Origin: DATFWC01 sp963777755
Lineage (GTDB): Bacteria > Pseudomonadota > Alphaproteobacteria > Rhizobiales > Xanthobacteraceae
NCBI GenBank assembly: GCA_963777755.1
Contig: CAVZSC010000009.1
Location: forward strand, 85,627-149,626
DNA: 64,000 nucleotides
Direction of reading: 5' to 3'
This document shows, one piece after another, positions 18,056 through 27,060 of the stretch; the stretch's first letter is position 1, and each line of letters opens with the position of its first letter. Both the position numbers and the translations under genes were made by a program. The notes beneath the pieces are model-generated. The model was not told the origin of the DNA. It did no database searches and saw nothing but the letters and a program-made list of their open reading frames with translations.

Positions 18056-18910
18056 TCACACCCTGAGCTTCGGGTCGAGGTAGTCGCGCAGCCAGTCGCC
18101 GAACAGGTTGACGCCGATCACGGTGAGCGAGATGGCGAGGCCCGGAATGGTGACGAGCCACCAGGCGACCGCCAGGTAGGTACGGCCGTCCGCCAGCATG
18201 CCGCCCCACGACGGGATCGAGGGCGGCACACCGAGGCCGAGGAAGCTCAGGCCGGCCTCGGCGACGATCGTCTGCGCAACCGAGAAGGTGGCGATCACGA
18301 TCACCGGCGCGAACACGTTCGGCAGGATGTAGCGGGCGATGATGCGCGTGTCGGAGAGCGCCAGCGTGCGCGCGGCCAGCACGTACTCCTGCTCCTTGAC
18401 CGACAGGACGCTGCTGCGCACGACGCGCGCATAGGTGACCCACTGGGTGCCGGCGAGCACCACCGTGATGTTGGCGAGGCTGTTGCCGACGATGGCGAGG
18501 ATCGCCATGGCGACCAGGATATAGGGGAGGGCGAGCTGCACGTCGGAGAGCCGCATGATGGCGTCGTCGGTGCGGCCGCCGAAATATCCGGCCACGAGGC
18601 CGAGCAGCACGCCGAGCGTGCCGGCGATCAGCGAGGCGCTGACGCCGACGACCAGCGACACGCGTGCCCCGTAGATGAGGCGGCTTGCCATGTCTCGCCC
18701 GAGCTGGTCGGTTCCGAAGAGGTGCAGGCCGCCGTCGGGCGCGTAAGAGAAGGGCGGCAGCAGCCGCGCGCCGAGGCTTTGCAGCTCCGGATCGTGGGGC
18801 GCGAGCAGCGGCGACAGGATCGCCGCCAGGATCATCAGGGCGACGATCGCGAGCCCGAACTGGGCTTTGCGGCTCCCCGACAGCGCCCGCAGGAAGTGGT
18901 GCCGCCCCAT
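18056..18910 (-). CDS. Peptide-type ABC transporter permease (DppC family)
   Basis: 284 aa from the ATG at 18910, eight bases after the DppB stop; a TTG at 18931 would overlap it. An N-terminal membrane segment is followed by the G-T-D-x-x-G-R-D motif typical of DppC/OppC, then five membrane segments and the ATPase-contact loop E-Y-V-L-A-A-R-T-L-A-L-S-D ... I-L-P-N-V. It forms the inner-membrane channel with DppB. No ATPase gene follows; the likely partners are at 7379-9159. Confidence 0.92.
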   Translation of the reverse strand: MGRHHFLRALSGSRKAQFGLAIVALMILAAILSPLLAPHDPELQSLGARLLPPFSYAPDGGLHLFGTDQLGRDMASRLIYGARVSLVVGVSASLIAGTLGVLLGLVAGYFGGRTDDAIMRLSDVQLALPYILVAMAILAIVGNSLANITVVLAGTQWVTYARVVRSSVLSVKEQEYVLAARTLALSDTRIIARYILPNVFAPVIVIATFSVAQTIVAEAGLSFLGLGVPPSIPSWGGMLADGRTYLAVAWWLVTIPGLAISLTVIGVNLFGDWLRDYLDPKLRV

Positions 18911-18917
18911 GGCCGCG

Positions 18918-19835
18918 TCAGCCGAGCGCAATGCGCGGGTCGAGCCGCGTGTAGAGGAGGTCGACGATCAGGTTGATGACCACGAAGCAGAGCGCGCTGA
19001 CGATGATGACGGCCTGCACCACCGGATAGTCGCGCCCGCTGATCGCCTGCACGGCGAGCAGCCCGATGCCCGGCCAGGCGAACACCGTCTCGGTGATCAC
19101 TGCGCCGCCGAGCAGCGTGCCGAGCTCGAGCCCGACGATGGTGACGACCGGCAGCATCGCGTTCTTGAGCGCATGCTTGAGGACGACGCGCCATTCGGGC
19201 AGGCCCTTGGCGCGCGCCGTCCTGATGTAGTCCTCGTTGAGCACTTCCAGCATGCACGAGCGCACCAGGCGCGCGTTGCGGCCGGCGAGCGCCAGCGCGA
19301 GGCTGACGGCGGGAAGGATCAGATATTGCGGGCCCTGCCGTCCGGACGTGGGCAGCCAGCCGAGCTCGACGGCGAAGACCAGGATCAGCATGAGACCGAG
19401 CCAGAAGCCCGGCACCGACTGGCCGAACAAGGCGAGCACCATGGAGATCGTGTCGACCTTGGTGTCCTTGCGCACCGCCGAGGCGACGCCGACCGGAACC
19501 GCGATCACGAGCGACAGAGCCAACGCCGCGACCGCGAGCTCGAAAGTCGCCGGCAGCCGTTCCAGCACGACGCCCAGCGCAGGCTCCTGGAAGCGCCACG
19601 AGCGGCCGAAATCGCCCACCAGCAGGTTGCCGGAGAATTTCAGGAACTGCTGCCAGAACGGCAGGTCGAACCCCATTTGCTTGCTGAACGCCGCGATCTC
19701 CTCGGGGCTCGCATCCGGCGGCAGCAGCAGAAGGACCGGATCGCCGCTCAGGAACAGCATCGAAAAGACGAGGAACACCACGCAGGCGACGACGATGACC
19801 GATTGCAACACCCGGCGGACCACGAATGCGGGCAT
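18918..19835 (-). CDS. Peptide-type ABC transporter permease (DppB family)
   Basis: 305 aa, ATG at 19835. A first membrane segment at about 9-31 precedes the periplasmic F-D-L-P-F-W-Q-Q-F region and G-D-F-G-R-S. The EAA-type loop is N-E-D-Y-I-R-T-A-R-A-K-G-L-P. The C-terminal membrane pair ends R-L-D-P-R. It pairs with DppC just downstream and follows the DUF6282 gene by 13 bases, which ties that enzyme to the transporter. Confidence 0.93.
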   Translation of the reverse strand: MPAFVVRRVLQSVIVVACVVFLVFSMLFLSGDPVLLLLPPDASPEEIAAFSKQMGFDLPFWQQFLKFSGNLLVGDFGRSWRFQEPALGVVLERLPATFELAVAALALSLVIAVPVGVASAVRKDTKVDTISMVLALFGQSVPGFWLGLMLILVFAVELGWLPTSGRQGPQYLILPAVSLALALAGRNARLVRSCMLEVLNEDYIRTARAKGLPEWRVVLKHALKNAMLPVVTIVGLELGTLLGGAVITETVFAWPGIGLLAVQAISGRDYPVVQAVIIVSALCFVVINLIVDLLYTRLDPRIALG

Positions 19836-19848
19836 GGCGTCGTCCAGG

Positions 19849-20751
19849 TCACGGATAGAGCAGCTGCGCCGGGTTGTGGTGCAGCAGGGTCTTCATCTCG
19901 TCGACGGTGAACTCCTCCTCGAGCAGGAGCTGGCAGGTGATGCGCAGCGCCTCCACCATGGGCGGATTGTGCAACTGCCCGCAGTCGCTGGAGATCACTG
20001 AGCGTTTGACGCCGACATGGCGGATCGCGGCGGCGAAATCGGCGACCGACACGCGCCACCAACGCGGCAGCAGCTCGCCGGCGGTGAAGTTGATCCAGAC
20101 ACCCTGATCGGCGAGCTCGCCTTGCTGCGCGAGGCTCAGATGCGAGAAGAACGGATGGTCGCACACGATCCGCTTCACGCCCTGCTGGCGTGCCTTCGGC
20201 ACGATGGCTTTCATCTCGGCGAACGAGATGTGGCCGAGGTTGAGGATCACGTCGGCCGCCGCCACCATGTCGAAGATCGTGTGCAATTCGGGGACGAGGG
20301 TGCCATCGTCCTTGAGCAGGAACAGGCGCTGTTTCGTGCGGGCGAACTCGGAAATGCCGCCCTTGATGGTGAGGCCGCGCCCGTGTTGGCCGACCGAGCC
20401 GGTGACGACCGCATGGTTGGTGGAGTCGATGGTCGGGAGCCAGATCTGACGCGCCTCGTATTTCAGCGCAGCCTCGACCGCGCTCGGGTTGACGCCGCCG
20501 ACTTCCAGGTTGCAGGCGATGCTGCCGAAGATGTCGATGTCGGGCACGATCTTCCGCGCCAGCAGCGCCATCGGGGCGGTCGGGAAGTTGTGGGTCTTGA
20601 GGCACACCGCGCGCATGCCGGCCGCCTTGGCGTCCTGCGCCAGCTCGATCGGATCCTGGATGCGCGGATAGAGATCGGGCCCGTGGTGGATGTGAATGTC
20701 GATCGCACCCTGCAGGAGCTCCAGGTCGCGACGCTGCGGCAGCTCAGGCAT
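19849..20751 (-). CDS. DUF6282-type metal-dependent hydrolase-like protein
   Basis: 300 aa. I chose the ATG at 20751 because GGAG lies seven bases before it; a GTG at 20763 is possible and directly abuts the RidA stop. The N-terminal I-D-I-H-I-H-H-G-P-D carries the H-x-H metal motif of amidohydrolase-like TIM barrels. Further metal or acid-base candidates are K-T-H-N, G-H-I-S, C-D-H-P-F and S-S-D-C-G. The family is uncharacterised to my knowledge. It is flanked by RidA and peptide-type permeases, so it probably hydrolyses an imported amide or cyclic compound. Confidence 0.8.
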   Translation of the reverse strand: MPELPQRRDLELLQGAIDIHIHHGPDLYPRIQDPIELAQDAKAAGMRAVCLKTHNFPTAPMALLARKIVPDIDIFGSIACNLEVGGVNPSAVEAALKYEARQIWLPTIDSTNHAVVTGSVGQHGRGLTIKGGISEFARTKQRLFLLKDDGTLVPELHTIFDMVAAADVILNLGHISFAEMKAIVPKARQQGVKRIVCDHPFFSHLSLAQQGELADQGVWINFTAGELLPRWWRVSVADFAAAIRHVGVKRSVISSDCGQLHNPPMVEALRITCQLLLEEEFTVDEMKTLLHHNPAQLLYP

Positions 20752-20763
20752 CTGGCGCTCCAC

Positions 20764-21210
20764 TCACTCGAACACCGCAATCGCCTCGACCTCGATGAGC
20801 ATGTCCGGATGCATCAGGCCCGCGACGCCGATGGCGGTGACGCAGGGCGAGCGGCCGGACTTGGCGTGCTTCTGGATGAACTCGGTGCGGGCGGGAAGCG
20901 CATCGCGCCACCATTTCTCGCGGTCGACGAAGTAGAACAGCAGATAGACGATGTCGTCCCAGGTGGCGCCGGCCGCCTCCACGGTCTGCCGCACGTAGTC
21001 CATCGCCTGCAGGGTCTGCACCCGCATATCGCCCTTGCCGATGATGCCGTGCGGGCCGATCGCCGGCCATCCGGACATGCGCAGCGTCTTGCCGCCTTCG
21101 CTCACCACGCCGTGGGCGATGCTGATCGGCTTGTATTCGGGGATGATCGGCGTCAGCGTCGCCATGTAGGCTTCCCGCATTCCGGGAACCTCGATGAATC
21201 GATTGGTCAT
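20764..21210 (-). CDS. RidA (YjgF/YER057c/UK114) family protein
   Basis: 148 aa, ATG at 21210. The sequence has the trimeric RidA fold pattern: S-G-W-P-A-I-G-P, Q-T-L-Q-A-M-D-Y-V-R-Q-T-V-E-A-A-G-A-T-W-D-D-I, and the C-terminal I-E-V-E-A-I-A. Canonical RidA uses a C-terminal Arg for imine hydrolysis; here the matching stretch reads S-P-C-V-T-A-I-G-V and that Arg is not evident, which points to a non-canonical subgroup. The gene is part of the minus-strand run with the DUF6282 protein and permeases and lies 55 bases downstream of the three-domain RidA gene. Confidence 0.88.
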   Translation of the reverse strand: MTNRFIEVPGMREAYMATLTPIIPEYKPISIAHGVVSEGGKTLRMSGWPAIGPHGIIGKGDMRVQTLQAMDYVRQTVEAAGATWDDIVYLLFYFVDREKWWRDALPARTEFIQKHAKSGRSPCVTAIGVAGLMHPDMLIEVEAIAVFE

Positions 21211-21265
21211 GGGCCTGCTCCGTGTGCTGACGAATTAGGCGGGCGGCTGGCACGCGGTGTCAAGC

Positions 21266-22681
21266 TCACGCCACCATGACGGCGTCGATCTGCACACGCG
21301 CACCGGGCATTGAGAGACCCGAGGGTTGCAGCAGCACGAGCGCCGGCCGCTCGTGTGGAAAGAAGGTCTCGGCGACCGCCTCGACCGCGCTGAAGTCGCT
21401 CATGTCCGCCAGATAGACGGTCGTCTTGAGGAAGCCGTCCGGCGCAACGCCGAAGCGGGCGGCGATGCGGACCAGGCGATCGTAGACGAGCCAGGCCTGG
21501 GCGGCGGCGCACGCCGCCGTCGCGCTGCGGGCGCTGTGCGGCTGCCGCGCAAGGACCGCCTCGACGACGCGGCGCCCGCGCTCAGGCAGGTCGCGATGAT
21601 CGGCAAGCACCGTGCCGGCGCGAGCGACGTATGCGGTCAACGTCGCGGTGAAGACGAGAGGCCCGACACGGGTTGCGACCGCGTGGCGCCCCTGGGGAAG
21701 GATCGCATCCACCGGATCGTCGAGGGCTGCCAGCGTTTCCTTCTGCCACGCACCGTTTGGGTCGGCCGCGATGCCTTCGATCTCGATGAGGAAGAAGCGG
21801 GTGGCGAGGCTTTCCACCCCGTAGAGCGCCACCGCCGGATTGGTGGCCGGCGCAAGGTCCGCCGCGACCTGCTCCACGATCGCCGTATCGCGCATGTCGC
21901 GCAGGTAGATGTTGAGCTTCACCAGATCGCCGAAGCCCAGGCCCTGCTCAGTCAGGAAGCGGCCGAACAGGTCGTAGACGAAGGCGGTCTGCGCCCGGAT
22001 GGGTGAGAGGAAGGCGCGTGCCGCCGGGCTCCCGGGCGGCTCGCTGAGTTGAACGCCAGCGGGAAGATCGCGCAAATCGTGCACAATTCTGCCTTGCTCC
22101 GGCACGGCGGCGACGACGCCGGCAAAGAACATGAGCGGGCCGACCTTCGAGCCGAACTGATAGTTGGAGAGCGCGGCCTGCTCCAGGTGGCGCGAGCGCA
22201 GCATGTCGAGCCGGTAGCCGTCGGTTGCGACGAACCCGATCGGATCGAAATAAACGATCGCCTCGGACAGCGGCAGGCCGCCGATCTGCGAGGTCGTCAC
22301 CGGCGGCGCCAGCCCGCCGGCGAACAGGCGCGATCGCGTGCGCGCGAGCGACGGGAAGTTGCGCATGTCGCGCAGGTACACGCTATGGAAGACGATGTCC
22401 GCCAGCGTCGAGCCTTGCGCGCTCAACAGCGCCCCGATGCGATCGTAGATCGCCCGCGTCTGGGTGACGAAGGCCTCTTCCCAGGTATTCGGCGCGAGCA
22501 GCCCGAGCGCCGGGTAGGGCGGCTCGCCGCCGAGTTCCTGGTAGCTCTGGAACGGGCGGCCGGTCTTTTGCGACAGGCCCATCTGGCCCGACATGAACAG
22601 GAACGGCCCGGCGCGCGTCGCCAGCGGGTGCGAGGGAATCGGATTGTGCAGGGCGGGTACGCTGATGGTCTGCCGTTTCAT
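21266..22681 (-). CDS. Triple RidA-domain fusion protein
   Basis: 471 aa, ATG at 22681 (a second ATG lies at 22702; neither has a clear ribosome site). Three successive RidA-like units can be traced by their recurring signatures: a unit with F-M-S-G-Q-M-G-L and V-Y-L-R-D-M-R-N-F in about residues 1-155, a second with F-F-A-G-V-V-A and I-Y-L-R-D-M-R-D in about 170-310, and a third with V-F-T-A-T-L-T-A and V-Y-L-A-D-M-S-D-F in about 325-471. RidA proteins usually work as homotrimers of 130-residue chains, so this chain may fold as a complete pseudo-trimer. It is divergent from the NMT1-type transporter and upstream of the single-domain RidA gene. Confidence 0.85.
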   Translation of the reverse strand: MKRQTISVPALHNPIPSHPLATRAGPFLFMSGQMGLSQKTGRPFQSYQELGGEPPYPALGLLAPNTWEEAFVTQTRAIYDRIGALLSAQGSTLADIVFHSVYLRDMRNFPSLARTRSRLFAGGLAPPVTTSQIGGLPLSEAIVYFDPIGFVATDGYRLDMLRSRHLEQAALSNYQFGSKVGPLMFFAGVVAAVPEQGRIVHDLRDLPAGVQLSEPPGSPAARAFLSPIRAQTAFVYDLFGRFLTEQGLGFGDLVKLNIYLRDMRDTAIVEQVAADLAPATNPAVALYGVESLATRFFLIEIEGIAADPNGAWQKETLAALDDPVDAILPQGRHAVATRVGPLVFTATLTAYVARAGTVLADHRDLPERGRRVVEAVLARQPHSARSATAACAAAQAWLVYDRLVRIAARFGVAPDGFLKTTVYLADMSDFSAVEAVAETFFPHERPALVLLQPSGLSMPGARVQIDAVMVA

Positions 22682-22778
22682 GGTCCATATTGCCGTTGGC
22701 ATGGCGCGACAAATTGCACGACACTTGGGCGATGATGCTGGATAATATTGCGCTCGTCGATGGGTGAAGGTTCTGCCG

Positions 22779-23678
22779 ATGGATGCCGACACCACCAACG
22801 CGACACGAGCGCAGGCGCCACCGGCGCTGGCGCCTGCATCGCTGGCACCTTCGGCGCTCGATCGGCGCAGCGGTCTCTTCGGCGATCCGGCGCTGCGCGA
22901 GCGCAGCCTGAACCTGGCGCTGCCGCTCGTCGCCATGCTCGCCGTCCTCATCGTCTGGGCGGCGGCGGTGCAGGCGTTCGCGATCCCCGACTATCTGCTG
23001 CCGGCGCCGTTCGACGTGGTCCGGCGCATCATGCGCGACTGGCATGTGCTCGCCCGCCACGGCGTCTACACGCTGGAGTCGGTGCTGATCGGCTTCGCCG
23101 CCGGCGTGCTGGTCGGCGTGCCGCTTGCGTTCGCCGTCGTCATGAGCCGCAGCCTCGAGCGGGTGATGATGCCGTTCTTGGTGATGTCGCAGACCATCCC
23201 GAAGGTCGCCATCGCGCCCATCCTGGTTGTGTGGCTCGGCTTCGGCATCCTGCCGAAGATCGCGGTGGTGTTCCTGATCACGTTCTTCCCGATCGTCGTC
23301 TCCACGGTGGTCGGGCTGAAAAGCGTCGAGAGCGACATGATCGATCTCGTGCGGTCGATGGGCGCACGGACCTGGAAGATCATGCTGCGGGTGCGCGGCC
23401 CCTCGGCGCTGCCGCAGATGTTCGCCGGATTCAAGATCGCCATCTGTCTCTCGGTGGTCGGCGCGATCGTCGGCGAGTTCGTCGGCTCCGACCGTGGGCT
23501 CGGCTACCTGCTGCTGACCTCGACCGGCACGCTCGACGGCACGCTGGTGTGGTCGGCGCTGTTCATCCTGATCGCCGTGGGAATCGTCCTGTTCGCCATC
23601 GTGTCGAAGCTCGAGCGCCTGGCGATCCCCTGGCACGTGTCGATCCGGGCCGAGGAGACGGCCCTCTATCAGTCCTGA
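22779..23678 (+). CDS. ABC transporter permease (SsuC/TauC/ThiX type)
   Basis: 299 aa from the ATG at 22779, with GAAGG nine bases upstream; a GTG at 22764 is an alternative. Six membrane segments are visible, with the ATPase-contact loop S-M-G-A-R-T-W-K-I and the family pattern L-L-P-A-P-F-D-V-V. It is the first gene of a three-gene operon with the binding protein (13-base gap) and the ATPase. Such systems import sulfonates, nitrate or pyrimidine/thiamine precursors; the solute here is not evident. Confidence 0.92.
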   Translation: MDADTTNATRAQAPPALAPASLAPSALDRRSGLFGDPALRERSLNLALPLVAMLAVLIVWAAAVQAFAIPDYLLPAPFDVVRRIMRDWHVLARHGVYTLESVLIGFAAGVLVGVPLAFAVVMSRSLERVMMPFLVMSQTIPKVAIAPILVVWLGFGILPKIAVVFLITFFPIVVSTVVGLKSVESDMIDLVRSMGARTWKIMLRVRGPSALPQMFAGFKIAICLSVVGAIVGEFVGSDRGLGYLLLTSTGTLDGTLVWSALFILIAVGIVLFAIVSKLERLAIPWHVSIRAEETALYQS

Positions 23679-23691
23679 GACGGAGGAAGCG

Positions 23692-24711
23692 ATGACGATG
23701 TCCCCGCTGCGCAGAGCCTGCCTCGCCGGTGCGGTTGCCCTCCTCGCCGGATCGGCGTTCGCGAGCCGGCCGGCCTCGGCCGCCGACAAGGTGAGTCTCA
23801 GGCTCGACTGGACGCTCACCGGCTATCAGCTGCCGTTCTATTGGGCGAAGCAGAAGGGCTATTTCGACGCCGAAGGCCTCGACGTCGAGGTGAAGGAGGG
23901 CGGCGGCTCGGGCAAGACGGTCGCCCTGATGGCGGGGCAACAGGACGACATCGGCTTCGCCGACTACATGCTGATGGCCGCCGGAGTGGCCAAGGGCATG
24001 AAGCTCAAGGGCATCTACGGCGTGGTGCAGAACGGCGCCTGGGCGGTGATCTCGTTCGCCGACAGCCCAATCAAGAAGCCGGAGGATCTGGTCGGGCGCT
24101 CGGTGGCGGTGACGGCCGACCACAAGGCGCTGCTCGACCTCGTGCTCGCGGCCAACAAGGTGCCGGCCGACAAGGTGTCGATCCGCGTGGTGAGCGCCGC
24201 CACCCGCAACACCGTGTTCGCCCAGGGGCAGGTGGACTCGTTCGTCAGCATCGTCATCGGCTCGCCGCTCGATCTCGTCGTGCGCGCCCGCCAGGGCAAG
24301 GGCAAGCCGCTCCATTTCATGCCGTTCGAGGATTTCGGCGTGGCGCCGCTCGGCCAGGGCGTCATGGTGCACGAGCAGGTGCTGGCGCAGAAGCCCGACA
24401 TGCTCAAGCGCTTCCTCAAGGCGACGGCGCGCGCCCTCGGCGACGTGATGAGGAAGGAGAATTTCGAGGATGCGGTCGACATCGCCATGCGGGGCTCCGG
24501 CGCGCCTGCGGAGCGGCGCGACTCGGTCCTGCTGCAATGGCAGGAGGCGATCCCGCGCCTCGCGACCAAGAACACCAAAGGCAAGCCGTACGGCTGGATG
24601 AGCGAGGCGGACTGGCAGGAGGCCTCCGACATCCTGCTCAAGACCGGAACGATCGACAAGCCGGTTCCGGCGCAGAATTTCTTCACCAACGCGTTGCTGC
24701 CGCAGAGCTGA
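23692..24711 (+). CDS. ABC transporter substrate-binding protein (NMT1/SsuA-like)
   Basis: 339 aa. The ATG at 23692 follows GGAGGAAG. The signal peptide ends near A-S-A-A-D-K. The mature start L-R-L-D-W-T-L-T-G-Y-Q-L-P-F-Y-W-A-K is the classic NMT1/THI5-like ligand-binding beginning (x-x-D-W). It delivers a small organic solute, possibly pyrimidine-like, to the permease and ATPase on either side. Confidence 0.92.
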   Translation: MTMSPLRRACLAGAVALLAGSAFASRPASAADKVSLRLDWTLTGYQLPFYWAKQKGYFDAEGLDVEVKEGGGSGKTVALMAGQQDDIGFADYMLMAAGVAKGMKLKGIYGVVQNGAWAVISFADSPIKKPEDLVGRSVAVTADHKALLDLVLAANKVPADKVSIRVVSAATRNTVFAQGQVDSFVSIVIGSPLDLVVRARQGKGKPLHFMPFEDFGVAPLGQGVMVHEQVLAQKPDMLKRFLKATARALGDVMRKENFEDAVDIAMRGSGAPAERRDSVLLQWQEAIPRLATKNTKGKPYGWMSEADWQEASDILLKTGTIDKPVPAQNFFTNALLPQS

Positions 24712-24718
24712 CGCGGCG

Positions 24719-25492
24719 ATGCGCCGCGAGGTCATCGGGATCGACGGCGTCAGCCTCGTCTACCGCACCAAGAGCACGGCGGTGCATGCGCTCGACCGCG
24801 CATCGTTCGCGGCGTCGGCCGGCGAGTTCGTCGCGCTGGTCGGCCCGAGCGGATGCGGCAAGAGCACGCTGGTGAAGCTGGTATCGGGACTGATCCCGCC
24901 GAGCGGCGGCACCATTCGGGTCAACGGCGAGCCCGTGCACGGCCCGACCCGGTCGATCGGGATCGTGTTCCAGAGCCCGGTGCTGATGGCGTGGCGCACG
25001 ACCCTGCGCAACATCCTGCTGCAGATCGAGATCCGCGGCCTCGACGTCGCGAAATATCGGACGACCGCGCGCGAGCTGATCGATCTGGTCGGGCTGACGG
25101 GTTTCGAAGACGCCTACCCGCACCAGCTGTCCGGCGGAATGCAGCAGCGCGTCGGCCTGTGCCGCGCGCTCATCCACGATCCCGACGTGCTGTTGATGGA
25201 CGAGCCGTTCGGCGCGCTCGATGCGCTCACCCGCGAACAGATGAACGGCGAGCTGCAGCGCATCTGGATGGAGCGGCGCAAGACCGTGCTGTTCATCACC
25301 CACAGCATCTCCGAGGCCGTCTATCTCGCCGACCGCGTCCTGGTGATGTCGCCGCGCCCCGGCCGCATCGTCGGCGAGATCGCCGTGGACATCCCGCGGC
25401 CGCGCACGGTCGAGACCACCGAGACGCAGGAATTCGCGCAGTTCACCCGCCAGGTGCGCAAGCATCTCAACAGCGCGGGGGCGATCGAGTAG
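24719..25492 (+). CDS. ABC transporter ATP-binding protein (SsuB/TauB type)
   Basis: 257 aa, ATG at 24719, seven bases after the binding-protein stop. Walker A is G-P-S-G-C-G-K-S-T, the Q-loop V-F-Q-S-P-V-L-M-A-W-R, the signature L-S-G-G-M-Q-Q-R and Walker B V-L-L-M-D-E-P-F-G-A-L-D; the last is diagnostic for the nitrate/sulfonate/taurine ATPase group. It is the last gene of the operon and converges on the amidohydrolase gene with a gap of five bases. Confidence 0.94.
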   Translation: MRREVIGIDGVSLVYRTKSTAVHALDRASFAASAGEFVALVGPSGCGKSTLVKLVSGLIPPSGGTIRVNGEPVHGPTRSIGIVFQSPVLMAWRTTLRNILLQIEIRGLDVAKYRTTARELIDLVGLTGFEDAYPHQLSGGMQQRVGLCRALIHDPDVLLMDEPFGALDALTREQMNGELQRIWMERRKTVLFITHSISEAVYLADRVLVMSPRPGRIVGEIAVDIPRPRTVETTETQEFAQFTRQVRKHLNSAGAIE

Positions 25493-25497
25493 GCAGA

Positions 25498-26505
25498 TCA
25501 GCGGCGCGGCGTGAGCGCCGCATACGCATTTCCGCGGTAGATCTTCTCGCGCTCCGCCGCCGGCAGGCTGTCGATCATCGGGACCGCGCGCTTGCCCTCG
25601 GGGTCGCCGATGTCGAACGGATAGTCGCTGCCGAACATGACGCGGTCGGCGCCCATCGTGTCGACCACGAAGCGATTGCTCTCGGGGCTGAGCGCGCACG
25701 TGTCGTAGTAGAGGCGATCGAGATATTCGCTGGGCGGACGGCTGATGTTCTCCCGGTAGTAGGGGTTCGCCTCCCAGCCCTCCGCATGGTAGGCGGAGTC
25801 GAGACGGCCGCGCAGGAACACCAGGTTGCCGCCGCCGTGCGAGAGGATCAGCTTGAGCCCTGGGTGGCGCTCGAGCACGCCCTCGAAGATCAGCCGCGTG
25901 ACCGCGAGCGTCGTCTCGAACGGCCAGCCGACCAGCACGTGCACGCCGTAGAGCCCGAACCGTTCGGGCCCCACGGCCGAGACCGGATGCAGGAAGATCG
26001 TGAGCCCGCGCTCCTCGATCAGCGACCACATGGGCGCGAACACCGGATCGTCGAGCGGACGTCCGCCGGCCGTGCTCGGCAGCATTCCGGCGCGGAACGG
26101 ATATTGGTCCATGGCGCGGCCTATCTCGTCGGCCACGTGTTCCGGCTCGCCGAGAGAGAAGACGATCATCGGCTCCATCAGGCCACCCAACTCGCCGGCG
26201 ATCTCGATCTCCTGCGCCATCAGGGCGCGCGCCCAGTCGCGGTCCGCCGCTCCGCCCGGCCAGGCGAAGAAACCGGGCGGCGGCGCGAACAGCTGCAGCT
26301 CGACCTGGCGGCGCCTGAGGCTTTCCAGCCGGCGCCTCATGTCGTGCAGGTTGACGTCGAGCGAGGAGGGGCGGTCCCAGCCACCGCCCTGCATGTAGAA
26401 ATGGCCGTCATCGTGGTGGCTCGCCGAAATGCCTGAGATCGGCCGCGACCCGAGATCGGTGAGGAAGCGCTCGCTCAGCGCATGGGCATGCACGTCGACG
26501 ATCAT
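25498..26505 (-). CDS. Amidohydrolase family 2 protein (ACMSD-like)
   Basis: 335 aa, ATG at 26505. The metal-binding D-V-H-A-H is at the N-terminus; other ligands are F-L-H-P-V-S, L-S-H-G-G-G and F-G-S-D-Y-P-F-D, all in the order found in 2-amino-3-carboxymuconate-semialdehyde decarboxylase and 5-carboxyvanillate/gamma-resorcylate decarboxylases. It is therefore probably a Zn-dependent decarboxylase or hydrolase acting on a cyclic or muconate-type intermediate. It converges on the transporter operon, whose solute may be its substrate. Confidence 0.87.
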   Translation of the reverse strand: MIVDVHAHALSERFLTDLGSRPISGISASHHDDGHFYMQGGGWDRPSSLDVNLHDMRRRLESLRRRQVELQLFAPPPGFFAWPGGAADRDWARALMAQEIEIAGELGGLMEPMIVFSLGEPEHVADEIGRAMDQYPFRAGMLPSTAGGRPLDDPVFAPMWSLIEERGLTIFLHPVSAVGPERFGLYGVHVLVGWPFETTLAVTRLIFEGVLERHPGLKLILSHGGGNLVFLRGRLDSAYHAEGWEANPYYRENISRPPSEYLDRLYYDTCALSPESNRFVVDTMGADRVMFGSDYPFDIGDPEGKRAVPMIDSLPAAEREKIYRGNAYAALTPRR

Positions 26506-26567
26506 TGATCTCTCCGATGAATCACTACATCGTCAATTCTTCATAGGCCTGAACATGCATCGCGAAC

Positions 26568-27060
26568 TTGGATCAGAATGAGCCCATGAGCAAGACACCG
26601 GCCGCCCCCGCACGCGACAAGGGGCCGATGATGCTGCTGTCGTCCCGCTTCTCCGAGTGGCTTGCATCGGTCGACGCCTGCGTCGCGCTCACCACCTACC
26701 AGGCCGGGCGGCTGTTCTTCATCGGCCGCAAGAGCGAAGGCGGGATCCGCGCCGGTGTGCTTCTGCCCCGGCTATGCGCGCGGGCTTGCCTTCATCGGCC
26801 GCTTCGCGGTGATCGGACTGTCTCGCCCGCGCCACAACCGGACCTTTGACGGCCTCGCACTGGACGGACGCCTGACCGAAAAGGACACCGTCGCGCGCTG
26901 CGGCCTCCTCGTCGTCGACATCGATACGATCGACGAGCTTTACGACGTCGCGATCTTGCCGGGCGTGCGCGCGGCCGAAGCGATCGGCTTCAAGGCCGAC
27001 GACATTCAGCGCGCCATCAGCGTGGAGGGCGGTCCTATTCCGGTTGCCCCAGCATCCTGA
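26568..27060 (+). pseudogene. TIGR03032-like protein remnant with deletions and a frameshift
   Basis: The start (F-S-E-W-L-A ... L-T-T-Y-Q-A-G-R-L-F-F-I-G) and the end (C-P-G-Y-A-R-G-L-A-F, S-R-P-R-H-N-R-T-F, E-L-Y-D-V-A-I-L-P-G-V, E-A-I-G-F-K) both resemble the conserved ends of TIGR03032-family proteins, which are about 350 aa. They lie in different frames and some 150-200 residues between them are absent. A second, short deletion seems to lie before E-L-Y-D-V. The 3' end overlaps the start of the opposing binding-protein gene's stop region. No function is expected. Confidence 0.7.

Noticed and set aside
18867..19910. Long plus-strand open frame across the permease genes
   Set aside because: Antisense shadow of DppB/DppC; charged low-complexity translation.
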